From NCBI GenBank assembly GCA_013002925.1, contig JABDLQ010000038.1, positions 1-6,129 on the forward strand: a stretch of DNA of 6,129 nucleotides, written 5' to 3'. Shown one piece after another: positions 1-6,099 of the stretch; positions within the stretch are counted from its first letter, which is position 1, and each line of letters starts with the position of its first letter. The notes below the pieces were generated by a model. That model searched no databases. It was not told where the DNA came from and saw only the letters and a list, made by a program, of their open reading frames with translations. This DNA comes from Gammaproteobacteria bacterium (lineage in GTDB: Bacteria > Pseudomonadota > Gammaproteobacteria > Steroidobacterales > SZUA-146). The translations under genes were made by a program, and so were the position numbers.

Positions 1-299
1 AAGAGTCTGATCGCATTACCCGTTATCTTGAAGATATCGACCTTGCGCGCGAACGGGCCGTGGTGTTGCAGGAGGAGATCATCAATCAGCTTGCCCAAGA
101 GCAAAATACCCGTATGTACGTGCTGTCCGTGGTTGCCGCGATTTTTCTACCGCTGACTTTTGTCACCGGCCTTCTGGGCATGAATGTGGGGGGGCTGCCA
201 GGTGTGGAGAACCCGCAGGGATTCTGGTTTGCGGCTGTCATCATGACCGCGTGCAGCATTCTGATGATTCTTTACTTCCGCTGGAGGAAGTGGATTTAA
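1..299 (+). CDS. zntB: Zinc transporter ZntB-like protein, CorA family (3' end, partial)
   Basis: This is the C-terminal end (about 99 residues) of a CorA-superfamily divalent-cation transporter of the inner membrane. The reading frame is open from base 3 to the TAA at 297-299, and the true start lies upstream of the window; the GTG at 60 is internal. Seen in the sequence: a charged helical stretch (ESDRITRYLEDIDLARERA, then QEEIINQLAQEQNTR) that fits the long stalk helix, a first membrane segment (VLSVVAAIFLPLTFVTGLLG), the family signature Gly-Met-Asn at 177-185, a short periplasmic loop GGLPGVENPQG, a second membrane segment (FWFAAVIMTACSILMILYF), and a basic tail RWRKWI. Two C-terminal helices with GMN between them are the CorA-family hallmark. 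The loop GG-hydrophobic-PGV-x-NP-x-x-FW resembles ZntB more than CorA or MgtE. ZntB proteins move zinc, but substrate cannot be proved from this fragment, so the symbol is tentative. The following gene starts 303 bases later and is probably transcribed separately. Confidence 0.85.
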   Translation, partial: ESDRITRYLEDIDLARERAVVLQEEIINQLAQEQNTRMYVLSVVAAIFLPLTFVTGLLGMNVGGLPGVENPQGFWFAAVIMTACSILMILYFRWRKWI

Positions 300-305
300 A
301 CCATT

Positions 306-337
306 AACCGGGTCTCTGCTGACGGCCAGAAACGGTT
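306..337 (+). other. Two-part imperfect stem-loop after zntB stop
   Basis: Seven bases after the zntB stop, AACCG (306-310) can pair with CGGTT (333-337), and nested inside it TCTG (315-318) can pair with CAGA (327-330) around an 8-base loop. Internal unpaired bases separate the two stems. No T-run follows, so this is not a canonical intrinsic terminator. It could protect the 3' end of the message or be chance. Confidence 0.25.
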
Positions 338-398
338 CAGGCGCCCGCAGGTTTCCGAGGTCACAGTGGTTGGCTCCGCGATGTATTCCAGCCGGGCA

Positions 399-417
399 CC
401 CGGGCACCCCGGGGTTT
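399..417 (+). terminator. Possible weak terminator-like GC hairpin
   Basis: CCCGGG (399-404) and CCCGGG (408-413) can form a 6-bp all-GC stem around a 3-base loop CAC, followed by GTTTG. The three-T tract is too short for a strong intrinsic terminator, and the element is about 100 bases past the zntB stop. It is one of several alternative pairings in a CG-rich patch (391-414), so the call is tentative. Confidence 0.2.
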
Positions 418-458
418 GCGACGAATCCCGACAATCCGTAAAACACACGATTAAAATG

Positions 459-488
459 TTGATAATGATCTACAGGCTCCTGTTAAAT
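459..488 (+). promoter_or_regulatory. Candidate sigma70-type promoter for tamAB
   Basis: TTGATA at 459-464 matches the -35 consensus TTGACA at five of six bases. TTAAAT at 483-488 matches the -10 consensus TATAAT at four of six, with an 18-base spacer. The segment is AT-rich compared with its surroundings. If used, transcription would start at about 494-497, giving a leader of roughly 105 bases before the tamA ATG. This is a pattern match by eye and the -10 box is imperfect; no better pair was found closer to tamA. Confidence 0.35.
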
Positions 489-503
489 TCGTGCGAACGA
501 ATT
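486..503. repeat. Perfect 7-bp inverted repeat, possible operator
   Basis: AATTCGT (486-492) and ACGAATT (497-503) are exact reverse complements separated by GCGA. The repeat overlaps the candidate -10 box and the predicted transcription start, the position expected for a repressor operator. It could equally form a short hairpin at the very 5' end of the transcript. I do not recognise the sequence as the site of a specific regulator. Confidence 0.4.
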
Positions 504-594
504 GCGTGGTGACGGTCCAAACAGAGGGTGACCCCGGGAACGGCGCCACAACCCCGGTGCAGCCTAACTGAGCGACATACTATTGATAAATTCT

Positions 595-600
595 GAAGGG
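595..600 (+). promoter_or_regulatory. Ribosome binding site of tamA
   Basis: GAAGGG at 595-600 is a fair Shine-Dalgarno match, but it ends only two bases before the ATG at 603, closer than the usual 5-9 bases. It is 14 bases from the next in-frame ATG at 615, which is too far. Neither spacing is ideal; the site favours the 603 start by proximity only. Confidence 0.45.
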
Positions 601-602
601 AT

Positions 603-2357
603 ATGACGGACGGCATGTGGCGATATCTGACAATCGTGGTTATTAAAAATGGCACTGGTGTACACCTGTGCCAGATAGCTTGCCTTCTGTTTGTACTGTT
701 CCTGCCGACGTTCGGTCACGCATTGCCAATGGAGTATGTCGCGCCCGATTCGAAAGTACGCGCTCCGGTCGAATCCACGTTGCCGGCACGGCGGCTGGCA
801 CAACTGCAAACTACCGAAGGATATGCTTTCTGGGCGCGCCGTCTGCAGCGCGACGGGCGTAAGGCACTGGAAAGCCTTGGCTATTATTCGGCTGAAGTGC
901 GCGTCAAACTCGATTCGCAAAATAGTGTTCGTGTTGAAATTGACCCTGGTTTGCCCACTGTTATCAATGAGGTGAAACTGGCCTTTCATGGGTATCCAGG
1001 GGACGCATTACCGGTGTCGCTGGGACTACAACGCGCTGACCAGCTGGATCATGGTTTGTACGAAAGCGGTAAGCGTCGCTTACACAGCTGGTTGCTTGCA
1101 CATGGTTACCTCAATGCGGCCTTGACGGAACATCGTATTGAAGTGAATCGCAAAAAACGCACTGCTGATATCCGGTTGGTTTGGGATGTGGGGCCGCTCT
1201 TTCGTTTTGGCGACACCCGGTTTCTTGATACGACGCTAAATCCAGACTTCTTGCAGCGCTATGTGCAGCATCAGCAAGGCTCCCCTCTCAGTGAAAAAGA
1301 TCTGCAGGCGTTGAGTCAAAACCTGCGCAATAGTGGCTATTTCAGTAATGTTGAAATTGCTCCGCTGGTCGGCGAGGCCAATAGCGACTGGCTCACACCG
1401 GTGCAGATAAAGCTCACCCCGGTAAAGCGATCCGTATACGAGGCCGGGGTGAGTGTGGGAACAGATCGCGGCCCCGGTGTGGATGCAGGAATTACGCGCA
1501 GGCAGTCAAATGCGCAGGGTCACCGCTGGGAAGCGCGCATCGATGTCAGTGCCCGCCGCCAGTTTATTGCCGGTCGCTACGAAATGCCGTCGGCAACGCA
1601 GATGGACCGCACCCGGCTGCTGGACTTTAACGTGGTCAACGAAGAAACAGACTCAACCCGAAGAACCACCATTCGCACGGCGCTAAGCCTGCAAAAAAGA
1701 TGGCGTGGCTGGCGACGTACGGATGCCATTAATGTACTAAACGAACATTACACGGTGTCCGGAGACAAGCGCGAATCCACGATGCTGATTGGAAGTGCTG
1801 AACTGTTTCGCCGTGAATCCAACGATGCCGTAAATCCGACGCATGGCTGGCGTGCTCGCGGTGAACTATCAGCCTCATCAACATTGCTTGGTTCAGCCAC
1901 TGATTTTGTACGGGCCGAGATTAATGGCAAATTTATTGGCAGCATTGGCGACAAGTCCCGCTGGCTTCTGCGTGGACGAATTGGAAGTATGTGGACTGCT
2001 GATTTTGCCGACGTACCCGCGTCACTGCGGTTTTTCGCCGGTGGTGATTACAGTGTTCGAGGCTTTGATTATGAGTCCCTGGGTCCGCGGGACGATGCGA
2101 ACAATGTGGTAGGAGGCGTACATGTCATCGAGACCAGTATTGAACTGGATCGACTGTTGACCCCAAAGTGGCGAATAGCGCTTTTCGCCGACGCCGGTAA
2201 TGCGTTTGGCGACGGTCGCGAGTCGCTGGAATACGCTGCGGGTGCAGGCGTGAGATGGCTCTCACCGGTGGGGCCACTGCGACTGGACATCGCCGCACCC
2301 CTCTCAGAGAGTGACGGTGGCATGCGCATACATTTTAGTGCGGGGCCGGATCTGTGA
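603..2357 (+). CDS. tamA: Translocation and assembly module outer-membrane protein TamA (Omp85 family)
   Basis: TamA is an outer-membrane beta-barrel that, with TamB, promotes insertion of certain outer-membrane proteins. This 584-residue protein is close to the 577 residues of E. coli TamA. In order: an N-terminal export signal with core IACLLFVLFLPTF and a likely cleavage after GHA (residue 40); POTRA1 about 41-115, ending in the typical ALESLGYY helix-strand; POTRA2 about 116-196; POTRA3 from about 197 (GPLFRFGDTRF) to about 271 (LRNSGYFSNVEI); then the 16-strand barrel (bacterial surface antigen / D15 domain) to the end. The barrel carries LRFFAGGDYSVRGF, whose Arg486-Gly487-Phe488 is the loop-6 Omp85 signature. 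The C-terminus VGPLRLDIAAPL...GPDL matches TamA. There are no cysteines after the signal sequence. The start is the ATG at 603; ATG 615 or GTG 636 in the same frame would shorten an unusually long signal region. The last four bases overlap the tamB start, so the two genes form an operon. Confidence 0.95.
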   Translation: MTDGMWRYLTIVVIKNGTGVHLCQIACLLFVLFLPTFGHALPMEYVAPDSKVRAPVESTLPARRLAQLQTTEGYAFWARRLQRDGRKALESLGYYSAEVRVKLDSQNSVRVEIDPGLPTVINEVKLAFHGYPGDALPVSLGLQRADQLDHGLYESGKRRLHSWLLAHGYLNAALTEHRIEVNRKKRTADIRLVWDVGPLFRFGDTRFLDTTLNPDFLQRYVQHQQGSPLSEKDLQALSQNLRNSGYFSNVEIAPLVGEANSDWLTPVQIKLTPVKRSVYEAGVSVGTDRGPGVDAGITRRQSNAQGHRWEARIDVSARRQFIAGRYEMPSATQMDRTRLLDFNVVNEETDSTRRTTIRTALSLQKRWRGWRRTDAINVLNEHYTVSGDKRESTMLIGSAELFRRESNDAVNPTHGWRARGELSASSTLLGSATDFVRAEINGKFIGSIGDKSRWLLRGRIGSMWTADFADVPASLRFFAGGDYSVRGFDYESLGPRDDANNVVGGVHVIETSIELDRLLTPKWRIALFADAGNAFGDGRESLEYAAGAGVRWLSPVGPLRLDIAAPLSESDGGMRIHFSAGPDL

Positions 2358-5300
2358 GGCGTTTGCATTTATACAATCTGGTGTTGATCCCGCTGTTATT
2401 GATTGTGCTGTTGATGATATGGCTGGTCACGACTCACAGTGGCTTGCAAACACTATTCTCGCTGGTCAATCGTGTTGCACCGGTTACTATTGAGCATCAG
2501 GGTTTGCAGGGACGGCTAGCAGATTTCAGCGCTGCTGAACTGATCGTTGATCTGGAGTCCACCACGATCCGGGTGGACGCGCTGCAGTTACGCTGGAATC
2601 CTTCAGCGCTACTTGCAAAAGAGCTGCAGCTTGCGGAACTGCAGGCGAAAAAAGTCACCATTGCGCTGGCACAGCAGCCTTCCCAAACACCCGGCGAGCC
2701 GTTTGATATCGATACGATAGAGCTGCCGTTAGAACTGTATATTTCCGACGTTGGTATTGATGTGATTGATCTCAACGGTCAGGAACTTGCCCGCAACGTT
2801 AAATTGCGCGCGATGGTTACGCATGACAACTGGCAAGTACCTGCGATGAGTGCAGAGACTCCGTACGGATCGGTACGGTTGGAGGCCCACGTTGAACCGC
2901 AGGAAAACTGGCAGCATACGATAGATGTCGATGGTCTCCATGAACAATACGGGGCTGTCACCGCCCGCATAGTTGGTAACCGGGATGTGACCGACGGATC
3001 CTTGTCAGCCGCAGCCTTTGAGGCAACATCGAACCTGAGTGTTACAGCTCCTTTGGGCGATGCCCGCTGGCAGCTCACGGCGAAGGCCGCAAACCTGTCT
3101 GCGCTCGGGCGTACCGGGCGCATCGAGATTGGCGGTGACGGTAGCTGGGAGGAGGGTGTGCTGACATTAGATGCCGTGATTGACGGTATTGAGGCACAAA
3201 TCCCGAGACTGGCATTTCAACGTGTGAACGATGCAGTGGATGTCGCGATGGATGGTCGCGTGCAGGAGGTGCCGTTAGCGTTCAGCGGCAGGATAAACCC
3301 AGCGGAACTTGTCAATGGACTATTGCGTTTTGACGAAGTACAGGTTGCGCCGGACCTGTCACTACACGGTGCGCAACTGCAGGCTAACGGTCGTTGGGAC
3401 GAGCTTACCTTTGATCTGCAGGCGCGGGGAAAATTTCATCATCCGGTGACTCTTAAGATGCAAGGCACTTTACTGGATTACCGGCAATTAACGCTGGCCA
3501 GTATGAATGCGCAACTGCTGTCGGGAACCGTCACGGGCAGCGGTAGCCTCAGCCTAGCTGACAGTGGCCCCAAAGCTGACCTTTCCCTGCGATTTTCCGG
3601 GTTAAATTTTGTCGGTGTCGATCCGCGTTTACCCTCTGCTGTGTCTGGCCGATCGCGCCTGCAGCTGGATGCCAATACCGTGCGCGGCAGTGTCAGTGAC
3701 ATGGTGGCGGCGATCCCCGGCAGTGATACAGCCGTTCGTGGTAGCGGTGGTTTTACGCTCACCGGCCGAGAATTGTCTGCAGCCCGCCTTGCACTCAACG
3801 CAGGCTCCGCAAACCAGCTGAATGTGAAGTTCGCTGACAATCGCAGGGATTTTGACGTCAGCATGGAGATTCAGTCTCTTGCCGCGTTCATAGCTGATGC
3901 CAGGGGCGAGATGCGTGGGCAGGTAACCATCAACCCGCAGGATCTGTCCCTGCAGGGCACGATGGTGATTGCAGATGTTGATATCCCCGATGTGTTGTCT
4001 CTAAGTACCGCAGATATTGAGGGCTCTGGCGCGCAGTCAGGATCGGTGGTGCGTATCAATGGCACCGGGTTGAGTGCGGGTGCCCAACAAGTGGAATCGT
4101 TCAATATGTCGCTGACCGGTACGGCGGCTGCACACCAGATCACGGGTGCAGCGCAACTGGCCAACGGGCAACAACTGGACGTTGGCATTGACGGTAGACT
4201 CGGGGATCGCGACTGGCAGTTCACGGTGACCAATTTGCAACTGGATTATGATGGGCTTTCTGCGCAGTTGGAATCTCCGGCGTCTGGTCAGTTGTCCGCT
4301 GACAATCGCACATTGGAACCGCTGTGTCTGAGCGTGGCAGGCAGTGGCAAGGCCTGTGCGTCGCTGCAGCAAACGCCAGATGTACTGACGGCCACTGCCA
4401 CGGTCTCTCTGCCACCAGGACAGACTGGTCTTGAGTCCTGGTTTCTACAGTTTAATCTCCCTGCGTTGCGTATCGATCAGGGTCTCGAGATGCAGTTTGA
4501 CATGCGCCAGGAAAATGGCGTGATCGACTCGCTTGCACTATCGGGGGAGGTGCCGCAGCTGGTGATTCCTGCTCTGGACGGTGAGTCGGTTGAAATGACC
4601 GGCATTAACTTGTCGGCATCGGGGACGGCAGAGGCGATCACATACACTACCTCGCTGCAGCTGGCGGGTGGCAGCATTGCCAGTAGCGGCGAACTGGTCA
4701 ATATCAGGCAGCCCAGGTTAAACGGCGACCTGATCATTGATCTGCCTGATCTGCCGGCACTGTCGGCTTTGGTCAGCAATCTGGATATCCGGCGCGGAGC
4801 CGTGGCCGGGGATCTGCGATTGCAGGGACCACTCTCAGGTCCCCGTCTGATCGGCAGTCTCGATCTGGTTGATCTGCAACTTGAATGGCCAACTCTTGGT
4901 ACCCGTCACGATGGGACACTGAGTTTTGTTTTCACCGAGTCTGACGACGGTGTAGTAGCAGGCGAGCTTCGCTCACCCAGTGGAGTAGTCGACGTTACCG
5001 GCACGATTGCATGGACACCGGCTCCCGCAGCAAACTTCAGGCTGACAGGGGAAAACTTTTTAATTGCTGATACCGCGGATTTGAGTGTTGCTGCCAGTCC
5101 GGACCTTACGATGCGATGGGAGCCCGGCAAGTACAGTCTGACCGGCAAGATCATGATCGACCGGGCATACTCCAGCCTGGATATGCCGGCGCTGCAACAG
5201 TCAGTTCAACTTAGCGATGACGTTGTATTTGTCGATGATATGGATGCCATGAGTCAAGGCGGTGCTAACCAGGTTACCGTGGATGTAGTGGCAGAATTCA

Positions 5301-5968
5301 AAACGCCAGGCAAGATCGACGGGCGCGGGATCACCGGTGAGGTCGACGGGCGCGTGCGCATCAGCCAGCAACCGAACCGGCCGGCGCTAGCTAACGGCAG
5401 TCTGAATCTGACCGGTAGCTATCGCGCGTTTGGACAAGTCCTCAACATTGAAAACGGGCAGCTGGTCTACACGAATACTTCGCTTGAGGATCCTGTGATC
5501 AGTGCCTATGCGACCCGGTCGATTGATGACATCACGGTCGGAGTGCGCATTGATGGTCGGGTCTCATCGCTGGCGACACGCCTTGAATCCACGCCATCCA
5601 TGCCCGAATCAGACATTCTGCACTACCTGGTACTCGGCCGGGCACCGGGTACCGCTACCCAAAGCGAAACCAATCAGTTGTCGGCGGCGGCCCTCAGCCT
5701 GGCATTAAAACAAAGTGAAGCCGGCGTGCAATCATTGGGCGATCGCATCGGTGTGACTAATCTTGGCATTACGCAGGAGCTTGGCATGTTGGCCCTGGCC
5801 GTTGGCAAACAGATTTCACCCCGTCTGTACGTCAGCTATACCGTAGGATTGCTGGAACCGGTGGACATTGCCCGTATGCGCTATTCTCTCAATCGATTTT
5901 TGTTTCTCGAAGCAGAGGTCGCCGATGAGAGCAGGGCAGGTATTCACTATCGAATCGAAAAAGACTAG
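2354..5968 (+). CDS. tamB: Translocation and assembly module inner-membrane protein TamB (DUF490)
   Basis: TamB is the inner-membrane-anchored, periplasm-spanning partner of TamA; TamB-family proteins also serve in phospholipid transport to the outer membrane. The predicted protein has 1204 residues, near the 1259 of E. coli TamB. Residues about 9-25 (LVLIPLLLIVLLMIWLV) form a single membrane anchor behind a basic start (MRRLH), followed by THSGLQTLFSLVNRVAP and GLQGRLADFSAAEL, the usual N-terminal TamB pattern. Most of the protein is a run of beta-strand repeats rich in alternating hydrophobic residues and Gly/Asn/Asp, fitting the long lipid-binding groove. From about residue 870 lies the conserved TamB C-terminal domain, with YSLTGKIMIDRAYSSLDMP (from 927), VDGRVRISQQPNRPALANGS, LNIENGQLVYTN, DPVISAYATR, MPESDILHYLVLGRAPG and ISPRLYVSYTVGL. 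The only cysteines are Cys658 and Cys668. The start is GTG 2354, overlapping the tamA stop (GTGA); no strong Shine-Dalgarno precedes it, suggesting translational coupling. The stop is TAG at 5966-5968. Confidence 0.96.
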   Translation: MRRLHLYNLVLIPLLLIVLLMIWLVTTHSGLQTLFSLVNRVAPVTIEHQGLQGRLADFSAAELIVDLESTTIRVDALQLRWNPSALLAKELQLAELQAKKVTIALAQQPSQTPGEPFDIDTIELPLELYISDVGIDVIDLNGQELARNVKLRAMVTHDNWQVPAMSAETPYGSVRLEAHVEPQENWQHTIDVDGLHEQYGAVTARIVGNRDVTDGSLSAAAFEATSNLSVTAPLGDARWQLTAKAANLSALGRTGRIEIGGDGSWEEGVLTLDAVIDGIEAQIPRLAFQRVNDAVDVAMDGRVQEVPLAFSGRINPAELVNGLLRFDEVQVAPDLSLHGAQLQANGRWDELTFDLQARGKFHHPVTLKMQGTLLDYRQLTLASMNAQLLSGTVTGSGSLSLADSGPKADLSLRFSGLNFVGVDPRLPSAVSGRSRLQLDANTVRGSVSDMVAAIPGSDTAVRGSGGFTLTGRELSAARLALNAGSANQLNVKFADNRRDFDVSMEIQSLAAFIADARGEMRGQVTINPQDLSLQGTMVIADVDIPDVLSLSTADIEGSGAQSGSVVRINGTGLSAGAQQVESFNMSLTGTAAAHQITGAAQLANGQQLDVGIDGRLGDRDWQFTVTNLQLDYDGLSAQLESPASGQLSADNRTLEPLCLSVAGSGKACASLQQTPDVLTATATVSLPPGQTGLESWFLQFNLPALRIDQGLEMQFDMRQENGVIDSLALSGEVPQLVIPALDGESVEMTGINLSASGTAEAITYTTSLQLAGGSIASSGELVNIRQPRLNGDLIIDLPDLPALSALVSNLDIRRGAVAGDLRLQGPLSGPRLIGSLDLVDLQLEWPTLGTRHDGTLSFVFTESDDGVVAGELRSPSGVVDVTGTIAWTPAPAANFRLTGENFLIADTADLSVAASPDLTMRWEPGKYSLTGKIMIDRAYSSLDMPALQQSVQLSDDVVFVDDMDAMSQGGANQVTVDVVAEFKTPGKIDGRGITGEVDGRVRISQQPNRPALANGSLNLTGSYRAFGQVLNIENGQLVYTNTSLEDPVISAYATRSIDDITVGVRIDGRVSSLATRLESTPSMPESDILHYLVLGRAPGTATQSETNQLSAAALSLALKQSEAGVQSLGDRIGVTNLGITQELGMLALAVGKQISPRLYVSYTVGLLEPVDIARMRYSLNRFLFLEAEVADESRAGIHYRIEKD
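5316..5354 (+). repeat. 12-bp direct repeat inside tamB
   Basis: TCGACGGGCGCG occurs at 5316-5327 and again at 5343-5354, exactly 27 bases (nine codons) apart and in the same frame. Both copies encode Asp-Gly-Arg, within IDGRGITGEVDGRVRI, a conserved part of the TamB C-terminal domain. The protein motif probably drives the similarity, although the codons are also identical. Confidence 0.6.
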
Positions 5969-5993
5969 ACAAACTACTAGTATCTGTTGAACC

Positions 5994-6025
5994 CGGAGGC
6001 CAATTGCCTGGACTCCGACACCAGG
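5994..6025 (+). other. Competing short hairpins downstream of tamB
   Basis: Three mutually exclusive stems can form: CGGAG (5994-5998) with CTCCG (6013-6017); AGGC (5997-6000) with GCCT (6006-6009) around the loop CAATT; and CCTGG (6007-6011) with CCAGG (6021-6025), which is followed by ATTTA. Any could contribute to transcript 3' end formation, but none has a proper T-tract. Confidence 0.3.
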
Positions 6026-6099
6026 ATTTACGCGCTTCGGTCCGTCGCATGAGCGGCAACAGGAATGAGTGTTAAGCACAGAAGTTCCGCGTAAACTCC
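6024..6099 (+). repeat. Imperfect 15-bp inverted repeat downstream of tamB
   Basis: The arm at 6024-6038 pairs with the arm at 6081-6099. The pairing blocks are GGA with TCC, TTTACGCG with CGCGTAAA (6027-6034 with 6088-6095), and CTTC with GAAG (6035-6038 with 6081-6084). Bulges are a single C at 6096 and TTC at 6085-6087. Inside the 42-base loop a small CGC/GCG stem (6046-6048 with 6053-6055) is possible. It may be a structured 3' untranslated region or a short repeat element. Confidence 0.4.

Larger units (their letters stand above)
300..602. other. Intergenic region between zntB-like gene and tamA
   Basis: No convincing gene lies in these 303 bases. The first part, up to about 420, is GC-rich with two possible stem-loops that could form the 3' end of the zntB transcript. 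The middle part, about 448-505, is distinctly AT-richer and holds a candidate promoter and a perfect inverted repeat. The last part is again GC-rich, then turns AT-rich (about 577-594) just before the tamA start. The heptamer ACCCCGG occurs three times, at 406-412, 531-537 and 551-557. The obvious reading is a 3' flank for zntB plus the control region and 5' leader of the tamAB operon. Confidence 0.8.

Noticed and set aside
381..512. 43-codon open frame starting ATG 381 in the intergenic gap
   Set aside because: It has no Shine-Dalgarno sequence, no recognisable protein features, and runs through the candidate promoter and palindrome.
537..567. Possible sigmaE-type promoter (GGAAC at 537-541 with CCTAA at 563-567)
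   Set aside because: The -35 lacks the rest of GGAACTT, the spacing is too long and the -10 match is poor.
666..683. Possible lipoprotein cysteine in the TamA signal region (LCQIAC, Cys27)
   Set aside because: The residues before the cysteine do not fit a lipobox and the hydrophobic core comes after the cysteine rather than before it. The GHA site at residue 40 fits ordinary cleavage.
3478..3864. 128-codon minus-strand open frame inside tamB, and similar shorter ones at 2779-3123 and 3871-4233
   Set aside because: They lie wholly within the well-supported tamB gene, have Ser/Arg/Pro-rich compositions typical of antisense frames, and show no domain or start signal.
5990..6045. tRNA-like appearance on the minus strand (a GGTTCAA segment next to short stems)
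   Set aside because: No acceptor stem, D-loop or anticodon arm can be assembled around it.
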